The notes under the pieces were generated by a model, which made no database searches, had not been told where the DNA came from, and worked only from the letters and a program-made list of their open reading frames with translations. Shown here one piece after another: positions 52,839-62,477 of a stretch of DNA of 64,000 bases. The stretch is taken from the NCBI RefSeq assembly GCF_005503695.1, contig NZ_SCMU01000001.1, forward strand, positions 331,121-395,120, read 5' to 3'. Every line of letters starts with the position of its first letter. The first letter of the stretch is position 1. The position numbers and the translations under genes are program-made. Source of the stretch: Sphingopyxis sp. 2PD. GTDB lineage: Bacteria; Pseudomonadota; Alphaproteobacteria; Sphingomonadales; Sphingomonadaceae.

Positions 52839-54175
52839 CAGTCGCCTCCGGTCTGCGCAAATCGTCGATTTGGGCCATTGCCGAAGTGGTGGTGACAGGG
52901 ATCGGCCTGTTCGCGATTCTGAAAATCATTCTGGCCAAGCTCGGTACGGACGCTCTCGGCATCTGGTCGTTGGTGGTCGCGACGACGATCCTGTTGCGTG
53001 TCGGTGATGCCAGCATAGCGGCCGTCGTGCCCCGATTTGTCGGCGAATCCTACGCTCTCGGACGGACGGATGAGGCGCGCGAATTTGCGGATACCGCCCT
53101 TATCACCAGTTTCGCGCTCCATCTGGTGGTGGCCGTCATTCTATATTTCCCGTTGATACTGGCAATTGAAACGGTGGTCCCGGCAAATGCCAAGGCTGAA
53201 GCCACACAATTGCTGCCATTCGCAATCGTCGCGTTCGTGATCCTCAGCGTCGCGCAAACTGCCCTGGCCGTCGTCGTGGGGGTGCACCGCGCTTATGCCA
53301 AAAGTATATTGATCGTGGCGGCCATGCCACTTCAGCTTGCGATGGTATGGTTTCTATCCGACCAGCTTGGTCTCGTGGCCGTTGTGCTTGCGCAGGCCTG
53401 TCAGAGTGCCTTTCTGATCGTTGCTGCGCGCATGTACTGCACGCACGTCTTCGGGCAATCGCCGTCGGAAGCGTTTCGTTTTCACTGGCGGCGTGCGCGG
53501 TTTCGTGCATTTTATGGTATCGGGCTGAAAATGCAGGTGACGCAGATTGCATCGCTCGCATTTGACCCGCTGATCAAATTCACCTTATCGGCCACTTTCG
53601 GATTGCATGCTGTCGCCTATTTCGAGATTGGCAATCGCATTGCGGCTCAGGCCCGCCAGCTGGTCGTCATGCCGACACAAGCGCTGCTGCCCGTTTTTGC
53701 GGTGAGCTATGTCTCCAATCGCGCCCGTTTCGAAGAGCATTTCGCTACATCGATGGTCCATCTCGCGATATTTGCGGGCGGGCTGACCGTGCTCGTGATC
53801 ATGGCGGCGCCGCTCATCAGTTTGGTCATGATCGAAAAAATTGATCCGCAACTCGTCGCGATGATTGCGATCGCCGTCGTCGGCTGGATGGCGAACGCGC
53901 TATCGGCCCCGGCCTTTCTCGCCGCGATAGGGGCGAACATCAGTCGCTGGAACATGTTGGGGCAGGGAGCGGCGACGCTTGCGGCGCCGATCGCGATATG
54001 GGCTCTGGCGGACCTCGGAAGCGCTCCGCTCGCAGCAGCGGGTGGCATGGCGATGCTGGCGGCGGGCGCCGTGCTGATGACGATATTGAACTGCCGGTCA
54101 CTGGCAATCCGGCCTTGGCCAACGAGCGCGCAGTTTGCCAACGGCCTCCGACAACTTCGTTTTCATCGGCAGTAA
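52835..54175 (+). CDS. Wzx-type oligosaccharide flippase
   Basis: The 446 aa protein has 12 or so membrane helices in the MOP superfamily pattern and would flip lipid-linked repeat units across the inner membrane. Features include the N-terminal SSIWAIAEVVVTGIGLFAILKIILA and RVGDASIAAVVPRFVGES. The true start is ATG 52835, which overlaps the previous stop; an open frame extends further upstream but in another gene. It lies next to the second polymerase-like gene, in line with a Wzx/Wzy-dependent pathway. Confidence 0.87.
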   Translation: MTVASGLRKSSIWAIAEVVVTGIGLFAILKIILAKLGTDALGIWSLVVATTILLRVGDASIAAVVPRFVGESYALGRTDEAREFADTALITSFALHLVVAVILYFPLILAIETVVPANAKAEATQLLPFAIVAFVILSVAQTALAVVVGVHRAYAKSILIVAAMPLQLAMVWFLSDQLGLVAVVLAQACQSAFLIVAARMYCTHVFGQSPSEAFRFHWRRARFRAFYGIGLKMQVTQIASLAFDPLIKFTLSATFGLHAVAYFEIGNRIAAQARQLVVMPTQALLPVFAVSYVSNRARFEEHFATSMVHLAIFAGGLTVLVIMAAPLISLVMIEKIDPQLVAMIAIAVVGWMANALSAPAFLAAIGANISRWNMLGQGAATLAAPIAIWALADLGSAPLAAAGGMAMLAAGAVLMTILNCRSLAIRPWPTSAQFANGLRQLRFHRQ

Positions 54176-54278
54176 GGGGCGATTTCTCGATGCGCGCTCA
54201 TTGACTTGCGTCGAAGTGAGCACCGCGTTTATCCGGCAATAGGCTTTCAAAAATCTAACGATCTGATATGGAACAAAT

Positions 54279-55628
54279 ATGAACGAATGGGCGCAACAAG
54301 AAGCACTGGGAAAGTCGACGATTCCGGCGGTACTGATCCATGCGCTCAGTCCCAATCAAAATGCGGCCGTCGTGGCATTGCACTTTGTTGCCATGTATCT
54401 GGAGTTGTCGGTCTATTCAGTTGACTCGCTGATCGTTCCCTATGCGGGATCGACGTTGCTTGCCGTCGTCGGCGGATTTTTGAACCGCAGCGCGATCAAA
54501 TCTGTTCACGTTACAATTATTGGTTTGTTTTTTCTGGCAGTCCCAATGATCGCGATCGTTCCTACTATAACAGGGCGGGTGTTTATCGTCGAATTTCTTA
54601 AATCCTATGCGCAATTAATTACCGCCATGGTGTCGGCATACTGCATGTTCATCATAATTATCCTGTCGTCGCGCGAGAAGCTGATCCAGTATTTTTCGAT
54701 AATTCTCGCAGTTATTGTCGTCGGATCGTTCTTCGAACGATTTGATGCCGTTCGAGAGATCAGTGACGCGTTTCGTGAATTTCTCTACCCGAAAAATCTT
54801 CTCTATTCGGCCGATATCCGTGACGTCGCGTCCTATGGCGCGGTGCGGCCGCGCTTTTTCGCGCGTGAGCCCAGCGTCGTCGGGATCGGTGCCGGAATAT
54901 TGATCGCCACGATATTTCTGCTGCTTCGGACCCGTTTCGTCTTCAAAGTGGGCGGGGCGCTGATTGTTTCGCTGATCTGCATGGTCGTGATGCGCAGTCC
55001 GACGATCATATTCTTTACGGCCGCTGTATTTTACGGCGCGCTCGCCCTGCGCCCTGGCGAGCGCGGCAAATATTCCTGGTTGGCGGGCGTGGGGATGGTC
55101 GTCGGGCTGCTGGCGATGTCGTTCTTGCTCGTATACGGCACCGGCCTGTCCGGCCTGTCAACGCGGTCGATCCTTGGCGGCGGCAGCTATGTCCTGCGGG
55201 TGTTCGGACCTCCGCTGATCTGGCTTGAAAGTCTGCGCGACAATTTTCTTTTCGGTTTGGGACTTGGCTCGTTTGACGCCTTGCTGCCGCTTGCGCGTAA
55301 AGCGTACGGAAGTTACGATATTATTGCGCTTTTTCCCTATATTCGTACGCAACGTGACGGAGCCTTCCTCATTTCGAACGCGTTTTGGGAGTATTGGATC
55401 TTTTTTGGTGTGCTTGGTGGTACAGTTTTAGTAATTTTACTTGCAAGACTGTTTCGAGTTTTTGGCATACAAAGGTTGGCATTTCCGTTTGTTGCTTGGT
55501 TGTTGGCGTTGCAGACCTTTGGCGGTGTTTCGGCTTACCGGCCTTGGTACATTCTGTTCACTTTCGCCGCGGTCGCATTTGTTGCCCAGAAAAGCTGGGC
55601 GGGCGATCGTTCCGCGCGCGCGGCATAG
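54279..55628 (+). CDS. Polytopic membrane protein, probable Wzy-type polymerase
   Basis: A 449 aa protein with about 11 predicted membrane helices. A periplasmic loop near residues 290-360 contains GGSYVLRVFGPPLIWLESLRDN, FLFGLGLGSFDALLP and AFLISNAFWEYWIFFGVLGG, a Wzy-like layout with Arg in the loop. Sequence similarity to named Wzy proteins is low, as expected for this divergent family. It lies between the flippase and a glycosyltransferase. The region is more A+T-rich than the flanks, typical for such genes. Confidence 0.65.
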   Translation: MNEWAQQEALGKSTIPAVLIHALSPNQNAAVVALHFVAMYLELSVYSVDSLIVPYAGSTLLAVVGGFLNRSAIKSVHVTIIGLFFLAVPMIAIVPTITGRVFIVEFLKSYAQLITAMVSAYCMFIIIILSSREKLIQYFSIILAVIVVGSFFERFDAVREISDAFREFLYPKNLLYSADIRDVASYGAVRPRFFAREPSVVGIGAGILIATIFLLLRTRFVFKVGGALIVSLICMVVMRSPTIIFFTAAVFYGALALRPGERGKYSWLAGVGMVVGLLAMSFLLVYGTGLSGLSTRSILGGGSYVLRVFGPPLIWLESLRDNFLFGLGLGSFDALLPLARKAYGSYDIIALFPYIRTQRDGAFLISNAFWEYWIFFGVLGGTVLVILLARLFRVFGIQRLAFPFVAWLLALQTFGGVSAYRPWYILFTFAAVAFVAQKSWAGDRSARAA

Positions 55629-55659
55629 CATTAAGCAAAACGAAGAAAGTCTGTCGGCA

Positions 55660-56868
55660 ATGAGATTGTTATGGATTGCCCGTTGGGATTCGCGAAATCC
55701 CACCGACGGTCAGCTACTCTATTCGGAAGGTCTATTGTCCAGCCTCGATCCGAACGGCGCTTCCGTCGAAGTGCTCGCGACGATCCGGGACGAGACGGCA
55801 AACATTGCTCCATTGGGAGAACGGACCCACCTTGCACCCAGCCGCTGGTCGCGCGCGCTCAGCCTGTTGACACCATTGCCCAGTGACGCCGTCAGGCAGC
55901 GCACCGGCGCGTTTTTGCATGCACTCGAAGCCGCACTCGCACGGCACCCGGATGCCATCATATTCGATTATTATGCCACAGGCTGGGCATTGGAGGCGGT
56001 ACAGGCTTATTGCGCCAGTCGGGGCGATCAACGTCCCGTCCTCGTCTATTTGTCGCATAATCACGAAGCGTCGCTACGTCGCACGGTTGCTGATCAATAC
56101 GCCGGCAATCCGGCCATGCGTTTGATCGTGCGCCACGATGCCGAAAAGGCGGCCCGGCTCGAGGATAAGCTCGTTGAGGCCGTCGATATAATTGCGACCA
56201 ATACGGACGAGGATGGCGCGCTTTATCGCGCCGCAGAACCCAATAAACAATATGTGACGGTCACCCCAGCCTATAGCGGCGCCGAGCGACCAGCTGGCGA
56301 GATTACCGAACAGACGGCGCGCCGCGTGATCATGATGGGTTCACTGCTCTGGATCGCCAAGCAGGAAAATCTGCGACGTTTCGTCGCGGCCGCGCACGAA
56401 CGATTTTCGGCGGCGGGTATCGAACTGTTGATCCTCGGGCGTTCGGACCCGGCTTTTCTGGAATCGATCGAACATAGGTCATCGACAGTCCGGGCGCTGG
56501 GTTTTGTCGAAAACCCACTGCCTTATCTTTACGATTCGCGGATCGGTTTGATGCCCGACGAACTCGGCGGTGGCTTCAAACATCGGGTCGTGAATTACAT
56601 ATTCAATGGCATACCCGTCGCGACAATCCGATCGCAAGCGGCAGGGTTGCCGCTGGATCTCGATACCGATTTAATTGCGGCCGAAACAGTCGACGAACTT
56701 GTCGATGCGATTGTCGCGGCGATCGACGATCTAGCCCGCCTGAACGCGATGGCAGCACGCGCGCGCGCGCAATGTGACGGCAAGTTCGATTGGGTCAGTC
56801 GCGGCAAGACGTTACTTGACGCCATTCGCTCCGGACGGCATCGGCTGACGACGGATAGCGAAAGATAA
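55660..56868 (+). CDS. Glycosyltransferase family 1/4-like protein
   Basis: A 402 aa GT-B transferase: the start MRLLWIARWDSRNPTDG is followed by the acceptor domain (LVYLSHNHEASLRRTVADQY), and the donor domain has MMGSLLWIAKQENLRRFVAA, ELLILGRSDPAFL and the GIGLMPDELGGGFKHRVVNYI-like end, where the Glu and basic residues bind the nucleotide sugar. An open frame reaches further upstream, but it overlaps the membrane protein gene. The stop is directly followed by the hddA start (TAAATG). Confidence 0.75.
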   Translation: MRLLWIARWDSRNPTDGQLLYSEGLLSSLDPNGASVEVLATIRDETANIAPLGERTHLAPSRWSRALSLLTPLPSDAVRQRTGAFLHALEAALARHPDAIIFDYYATGWALEAVQAYCASRGDQRPVLVYLSHNHEASLRRTVADQYAGNPAMRLIVRHDAEKAARLEDKLVEAVDIIATNTDEDGALYRAAEPNKQYVTVTPAYSGAERPAGEITEQTARRVIMMGSLLWIAKQENLRRFVAAAHERFSAAGIELLILGRSDPAFLESIEHRSSTVRALGFVENPLPYLYDSRIGLMPDELGGGFKHRVVNYIFNGIPVATIRSQAAGLPLDLDTDLIAAETVDELVDAIVAAIDDLARLNAMAARARAQCDGKFDWVSRGKTLLDAIRSGRHRLTTDSER

Positions 56869-57906
56869 ATGTTGCGCCTTGCAGGAAAAATTCGCGCCCG
56901 TGCGCCGTTGCGTCTCGGACTTGCGGGTGGCGGCACCGACCTGTCACCCTATTGCGACCAATATGGCGGCGCGACCCTGAATGTAACGATAGATCGTTTT
57001 GCGTTTGCGACGCTCTTGCCGACGGATCGTCCGCTCATCCGGTTTGTGGCGGATGATGTCGGGATGGCCGAAGAGTTTGACCTGGATGGGCCACTCGACA
57101 CGGCGAAGCTTGTTTTGCACCGCGGCGTATATGAACGCATGATCCGCGATTTCGGCGGTGGCATCCGGATACCGATGTCGATCGCGACAACCGTCGATGC
57201 GCCGTCCGGTTCCGGGCTAGGCTCGTCGTCGGCGCTTGTTGTAGCGCTGGTCGAAGCAATGCGCGCGGTTCTCGACGCACCGCTCGGCCCCTATGACGTC
57301 GCGAAACTGGCATTTGAAATCGAACGCATCGACCTGGGACTCGCCGGCGGGCGGCAGGATCAATATGCCGCCGCCTTTGGTGGCATGAACTTCATTGAAT
57401 ATCTTGCCAACGACCGCGTCATCGTGAATCCTCTGCGTCTCAATGCCGGGGTGCGTAACGAAGTCGAGACCTCGATCGTGACTTGCTACACGGGGCAGTC
57501 GCGTGAGTCCGCGTCGATTATCACCGAACAGGTGAAGGGCATGACGGCTGCGGACGGGAAGACCGTCGAGGCGCTGCACAAACTGAAATCCGACGCGATC
57601 GACATGAAGGCGGCCGTCCTGAACGGCAACATCGACGAAATGGCGCGCATCCTCAATGAAAGCTGGCTCGCCAAGCGCGCGACTGCGGCCGCTGTTGCGA
57701 ACCAGCGCATCAACGAGATGCTCGAATTCGGACTGCAGGAGGGCGCGCTCGGCGGCAAAGTCTCGGGAGCGGGCGGCGGGGGCTTTCTGTTTTTCCTCGT
57801 TCACCCCGAATGGCGGTATAGACTGATTACGTCGCTGAACGCCGCGGGCGCGATGGCGAGTCCGGTCAAGATCGTCGAGCGGGGCTGCGAAGTGTGGCAA
57901 ATCTGA
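56869..57906 (+). CDS. hddA: D-glycero-alpha-D-manno-heptose 7-phosphate kinase (GHMP kinase)
   Basis: The kinase phosphorylates heptose 7-phosphate at C1 in the GDP-heptose pathway. In the 345 aa chain the GHMP signatures are APLRLGLAGGGTDLSPY (12-28), PSGSGLGSSSALVVAL (112-127) and KVSGAGGGGFLFFL near the C-terminus. The start touches the previous stop. The neighbours, an HddC-GmhB fusion and a family AGE epimerase, fit a heptose role; fucose or galacturonate kinases are alternatives. Confidence 0.85.
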   Translation: MLRLAGKIRARAPLRLGLAGGGTDLSPYCDQYGGATLNVTIDRFAFATLLPTDRPLIRFVADDVGMAEEFDLDGPLDTAKLVLHRGVYERMIRDFGGGIRIPMSIATTVDAPSGSGLGSSSALVVALVEAMRAVLDAPLGPYDVAKLAFEIERIDLGLAGGRQDQYAAAFGGMNFIEYLANDRVIVNPLRLNAGVRNEVETSIVTCYTGQSRESASIITEQVKGMTAADGKTVEALHKLKSDAIDMKAAVLNGNIDEMARILNESWLAKRATAAAVANQRINEMLEFGLQEGALGGKVSGAGGGGFLFFLVHPEWRYRLITSLNAAGAMASPVKIVERGCEVWQI

Positions 57907-57913
57907 GCGCGCC

Positions 57914-59143
57914 ATGATCCGTCAGGCCGTTATTCTTTGCGGCGGGCTGGGGACCCGTTTGGGATCGCTAACGCATGCAACGCCGAAGCCGCTGCTGCCG
58001 GTCGGCGGTCGTCCTTTCCTGGAAATCCTGATCGGCGAAGTCGTCCGTCAGGGTTTCAACGACATCGTTCTGCTGAGTGGATTCTGCTCCGATCAGGTCG
58101 TCCGCCTCGTCAAGGAAAGCCGCTTCATCGCAAGTTTGAAGGCAAATATTCGCGTGATTGTCGAGCCCGTGCCCGCAGGGACTGGCGGCGCGCTCCGATA
58201 TGCGGAAGACATCCTCGCCAGCGAGTTCATCTTGATGAACGGTGACAGCCTGTTTGACATCCCGCTGCGTCTATTGTGTCTTGAACTGCAGAGGAGTCCC
58301 GCTCTGGCCGGTGTATTGGCACTCCGCGAGGTTGCCCAGCCTGACCGCTTCGGGGTCGTTGAGGTGGTCGACGGGGTCGTTCAGGATTTTGCAGATCGCG
58401 CACCGGGACGGTCGAGTGGACTTATCAACGGCGGTATCTATGCGATGCGCCGCGATGCCGTCTTGCAGTTGATTGCGGATATTTGCTCGCTCGAGCGCGA
58501 CATTTTCCCCGCTCTGGTCGCCGAACGAAGAATCGGTGCGCGGGCCTACGACGGGTTCTTCCTCGATATCGGCATACCCGACTCCTATTCGGAAGCCCAG
58601 GAGAGCATTCCGGCGCTTATTCGCAGACCTGCGATCTTTTTCGATCGCGACGGCGTGTTGAATGTCGATCATGGCTATGTCGGCACCATGGAACGCTTTG
58701 ATTGGATCGCGGGTGCCCGATCGGCAGTGCGATCGGCAAATGATGCGGGTTACCTGGTCTTCGTCGTGACAAATCAAGCCGGGGTGGCAAGGGGACTCTA
58801 TCCGGAAACGGCGGTTGCGGACTTGTTCGACCACATGCAGATGGAGCTTGCCGAGATTGGCGCGCACATCGACGACTATCGCTATTGTCCCCATCATTCC
58901 GACGGCACCATCGAGCAATACCGCAAAGCCTGCGACTGGCGAAAGCCAGCACCCGGGATGATCCTCGACCTTGCTGAGCAGTGGAGCGTTGATATGAGTG
59001 GCAGCGTTCTGATCGGCGACAAGCAGAGCGACCTTGATGCGGCCAAGGCGGCCGGAATCGACGCGCATTATTTCGCAGGGGGGGCGCTCGACACATTGGT
59101 TCACCGCCTCCTTGAAATTTCCACGGAACGGGGCCTTGTGTGA
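57914..59143 (+). CDS. Fusion: heptose-1-phosphate guanylyltransferase (HddC) and bisphosphatase (GmhB)
   Basis: A 409 aa two-domain protein. Residues 1-235 are a nucleotidyltransferase with LCGGLGTRLG, TPKPLLPVGGRPFLE and MNGDSLFDIP, as in HddC, which makes GDP-D-glycero-alpha-D-manno-heptose. Residues 240-400 are a HAD phosphatase with IFFDRDGVLNVD (nucleophile Asp244), VTNQAGVARG, a Cys/His zinc site (YCPHH and KACDWRKP), and IGDKQSDLDAA, as in GmhB, which removes the 7-phosphate. The fusion places two successive steps in one chain. It follows hddA by 7 bp and overlaps the next gene (TGATG). Confidence 0.88.
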   Translation: MIRQAVILCGGLGTRLGSLTHATPKPLLPVGGRPFLEILIGEVVRQGFNDIVLLSGFCSDQVVRLVKESRFIASLKANIRVIVEPVPAGTGGALRYAEDILASEFILMNGDSLFDIPLRLLCLELQRSPALAGVLALREVAQPDRFGVVEVVDGVVQDFADRAPGRSSGLINGGIYAMRRDAVLQLIADICSLERDIFPALVAERRIGARAYDGFFLDIGIPDSYSEAQESIPALIRRPAIFFDRDGVLNVDHGYVGTMERFDWIAGARSAVRSANDAGYLVFVVTNQAGVARGLYPETAVADLFDHMQMELAEIGAHIDDYRYCPHHSDGTIEQYRKACDWRKPAPGMILDLAEQWSVDMSGSVLIGDKQSDLDAAKAAGIDAHYFAGGALDTLVHRLLEISTERGLV

Positions 59144-60309
59144 TGATTGCGACGGCATTCGATCGAGCAGTTGACGCTCGCGATCGCGCTACGGCATGGC
59201 TGTTCGATGATGCTCTGCCGCTATGGGACCGCGTCGGGACCGATCGCCGGGACGGCGGCTATTTTGAAACGATCAGCCACGATGGACGAGCGTCGGATGC
59301 CGATCGTCGCACCCGTGTCGTGGGCCGTCAGATCTTTACCTTTGCGACGGCGGGGTCACTGGGCTGGTCCGGCCCTGCGGCAGAATTGGTTGAGCATGGC
59401 GTCTCGTATCTGCTTGGTAATTGCCTCAACGCGGACGGAAGCGTCAAATCGGTCACGCGACCCGGAGGTGTTACGGTCGATGCACGATTTGACCTTTACG
59501 ACCACGCCTTTGCTCTATTCGGACTCGCCGCTGCCCATGCGTATCTCGGCAAACCTGCCGAACTTCAGCAGGTTGCTGAAAGAATTCTGGCTAGCGCGCA
59601 AACAGGATGGCGGCATCCGCTGGGTGGCTTTGAGGAAAGCGTGCCACGCTCGCTACCGTTAAAGGCAAACCCGCACATGCATATGTTCGAAGCTTGCCTG
59701 GCGTGGGAAGGCACGCTGACCGGCGGGGCGGATGTCTGGTCCCGGCAGGCCGAGCAGATCGGCGGTCTCGCACTGGAACACTTCATACGCAGCGATGGCA
59801 TGCTACGGGAGTTTTTCGATGGCGATTGGACGCCGATGTCTGATGATAGCGGCCGGATCGTAGAGCCTGGACATCAATTCGAATGGGCGTGGCTGTTATG
59901 GCGATGGGACGCTTCGCGAGGCGTTGACGTCGCGCGATCGGCGGCATCGCGGCTGGCGAGCACCGCAGAGGAATTCGGCGTCGACAGGCAACGCGATCTG
60001 GCGATTATGGAAATCTGGGATGATCGGACGGTGAAGGATGACCGCGCGCGGCTTTGGCAGCAGACGGAGCGGATAAAATGTTGGCTGGCGATGGCCGAAA
60101 TCGCCGAGGACGATGCTGCGCGCGATGATGCGTATGACCGCGTTGCGCGCTCGGTGGCTGGGGTCGAACGCTATCTCGCCTATCCCGTCACCGGCGGCGC
60201 ATATGAATTTATCGACCGCGACAACCGGGTTTTGGCCGATGATGCTCGCGCATCCAGTATGTACCATATCATCTGCGCGGTGGCGGAGATGCATCGATTG
60301 CTTCGTTGA
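59143..60309 (+). CDS. AGE-family sugar epimerase/isomerase
   Basis: The 388 aa protein has an (alpha/alpha)6 barrel pattern with RVVGRQIFTFATAG, DLYDHAFALFGLAAAH, NPHMHMFEACLAW and EPGHQFEWAWLLWRW, with His residues typical of N-acylglucosamine 2-epimerases and mannose isomerases such as YihS. It is translationally coupled to the HddC-GmhB fusion. The GmhA isomerase that normally starts the heptose pathway is absent from the window, so a role in sugar supply is plausible, but its substrate is unknown. Confidence 0.75.
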   Translation: MIATAFDRAVDARDRATAWLFDDALPLWDRVGTDRRDGGYFETISHDGRASDADRRTRVVGRQIFTFATAGSLGWSGPAAELVEHGVSYLLGNCLNADGSVKSVTRPGGVTVDARFDLYDHAFALFGLAAAHAYLGKPAELQQVAERILASAQTGWRHPLGGFEESVPRSLPLKANPHMHMFEACLAWEGTLTGGADVWSRQAEQIGGLALEHFIRSDGMLREFFDGDWTPMSDDSGRIVEPGHQFEWAWLLWRWDASRGVDVARSAASRLASTAEEFGVDRQRDLAIMEIWDDRTVKDDRARLWQQTERIKCWLAMAEIAEDDAARDDAYDRVARSVAGVERYLAYPVTGGAYEFIDRDNRVLADDARASSMYHIICAVAEMHRLLR

Positions 60310-60324
60310 ACCTATGGACAGGCG

Positions 60325-61545
60325 TTAAGCGAGGCGATGACCGATCCAGGCAAGATAGCGATCTAGGATCGGTTGGCGTGCCCAGACCGATTCTGCGCGT
60401 TGCCGCGCCTTGAGAGCCAATCGCGCATAGTTTTTCGAATCGTCAAGAAGCGAAACAAGCGCGTGCGCCATCGCGTCAGAATTCTCGGGCTCCACGGCGA
60501 TGCCACAGTCCGCGATCTCGTCCGCAAGGCCGGTGCCGGCATCAGCGCCCGCAATCACCGGGCGGCCGGATGCGAGCATGTTGGTCAATTTTGATGGCAA
60601 CACCAGGTCGGCCGCGTCGCGCTTTTGCGGCAGCAGGTGAATCGTCGCGAGGTTCAGCAGTTCACCCAGATCTTCGCGCGGCTGCAAGTCATGAAATTGG
60701 ATATTGGGCAGCCCGGAAGCCATCTCGATCAACTGCGCCCGAAAGGGCCCGTTTCCGCATATCACAAAGGTCAGATCTTGGCGGTCCCGAAGCAACCGGG
60801 CCGTTTCGATCAGCATGTCTAAACCCTGTTTGCGCGCGATGCTGCCTGAATAGAGTGCGACATGGCGGGTGTGGACATCCCATAGCTTGCGAAATTTCGA
60901 GTTTTCCTGCGGCACGATGTTTGCGATATCGGCCCAGTTGCGTAGTTCATAACAATCGGTGTCGCTCGCCCGGATATGAACAAGCCTTTTGACCATCGCC
61001 GGTGAAATACTGGTGGCAAAATCATGCGCCCGGATCGCCCAGTTACTGAACCCCATGGCCCAGCGTGCCAAACGCCCTCCGGACGCCAACTGGTCGGTCG
61101 CAAACCCTGCTTCAACCTCAAAGTCCTGAACATGAACCTGGGTGCGTGCCCCACAGAGTTTGGCGGCGAGCAATCCCGATGGGGCAGAAATCAACGTGGG
61201 CGCCATGTTGACGATGACGTTCGGTCGCATCCGCATTGCCGACCACAGAACTGGAATGAAGGACGAGAGGAAAAAACTGATATAAAAAGCAATACGGGCC
61301 GCTCCCGAGGCGCGGCTCGGGACATATATAGGGCACCGCCAGACCAAGACGCCGTTTTCCAGGCGGCGTGGCCAGCGGAGCCCGCGATAGCCGTCGAACG
61401 TGCGCCAATGCGGGTAGTAGGGCGCGGCACACACCATGCGAACCTCATGCCCACCGCGAGCCAATGTTTCGCAGTAATCGGCAGAGTAGGGTGCGGATCC
61501 GGTTGGCTCGGGCGAATAGTTGAGCCCGACGACCAGAAATTTCAT
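60325..61545 (-). CDS. Glycosyltransferase of the WcaI/WbuB type
   Basis: A 406 aa GT4-like transferase resembling the colanic acid enzyme WcaI. Motifs: LVVGLNYSPEPTGSAPYSAD near the start, MVCAAPYYPHW, VHVQDFEVEAGFAT, the donor segment YSGSIARKQGLDMLIE, and the acceptor-side LLPQKRDAADLVLPSKLTNMLASGRPVIA region. Start ATG 61545, in a 4 bp overlap with the fcl stop. With fcl it may transfer fucose, by analogy with the colanic acid locus. Confidence 0.82.
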   Translation of the reverse strand: MKFLVVGLNYSPEPTGSAPYSADYCETLARGGHEVRMVCAAPYYPHWRTFDGYRGLRWPRRLENGVLVWRCPIYVPSRASGAARIAFYISFFLSSFIPVLWSAMRMRPNVIVNMAPTLISAPSGLLAAKLCGARTQVHVQDFEVEAGFATDQLASGGRLARWAMGFSNWAIRAHDFATSISPAMVKRLVHIRASDTDCYELRNWADIANIVPQENSKFRKLWDVHTRHVALYSGSIARKQGLDMLIETARLLRDRQDLTFVICGNGPFRAQLIEMASGLPNIQFHDLQPREDLGELLNLATIHLLPQKRDAADLVLPSKLTNMLASGRPVIAGADAGTGLADEIADCGIAVEPENSDAMAHALVSLLDDSKNYARLALKARQRAESVWARQPILDRYLAWIGHRLA

Positions 61546-62476
61546 GCGCGGTTTTCCAGATACCATTTATAGGTCGCCGCAATGCCGTCGCGCAATTCGA
61601 TCGTGGGTCGCCAACCCATTGCGCGGAGGCGATCGGCGCTCATCAGCTTCCTTGGCGTTCCATCCGGCTTCGACAGGTCGTGGTCAATCACTCCCTCGAA
61701 GCCCACGACATCGCATACCATTTGCGCAAGTTCGAGGATCGTGATGTCCTCTCCCGAACCGACATTCACGTGCATCTCGTCGGAATAATTTTCCAGCAGG
61801 TGCAGGCACGCGTCAGCACAATCATCGGCATGCAAGAATTCGCGGCGTGGCGACCCGGTACCCCATAGCGTGATCGACGCCGCGCCAGCCGTGCGCGCAT
61901 CGTGCGCTTTGCGGATGAGTGCCGGAAGAACGTGACTGGAATCGAGATCGAAATTGTCCCCGGGGCCGTAAAGGTTCGTCGGCATTGCAGATATATAGTC
62001 GCGGCCAAACTGGCGTCGATAAGCCTCGCAGAGCTTGATCCCCGCGATCTTCGCGACCGCATACCATTCATTTGTCGGTTCCAGCGGGCCGGTAAGAAGC
62101 GCCTCCTCGCGGATGGGCTGCTCGGCGAACTTCGGATAGATGCAAGACGACCCCAGGAATAGCAGCCGATTGACGTCGGCCGCGTGTGCCGCGCCAATCA
62201 GGTTCGTGGCAATGACCAAATTGTCATAAAGAAAGTCTGCGGGATAGGTCTGATTCGCCAGAATGCCGCCGACTTTCGCTGCGGCGACGATGATCACGTC
62301 CGGACGCTCGCGCGCCAGCCATGCTGCAGTATCTGATTGATTCATCAGGTCGAGTTCCGCGCGCGGTGCCGCCAGCAGTTCGCAATTTTCCGACGCCAGA
62401 CGTCGCATCAGCGCACCGCCGACCATACCACGGTGACCTGCAACAAAGACCCTCTTTCCTGCGATCTTGTGGGGCA

Positions 62477-62477
<1 letters not shown>
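61542..62477 (-). CDS. fcl: GDP-L-fucose synthase
   Basis: The enzyme epimerises and reduces GDP-4-keto-6-deoxymannose to GDP-L-fucose using NADPH. The 311 aa chain has the GHRGMVGGAL dinucleotide fold (14-23), the Ser-Tyr-Lys triad in FLGSSCIYP and NEWYAVAKIAG, and the substrate region PTNLYGPGDNF. Its ATG shares a base with the gmd stop (TAATG), so gmd, fcl and the downstream transferase form one operon. Confidence 0.95.
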
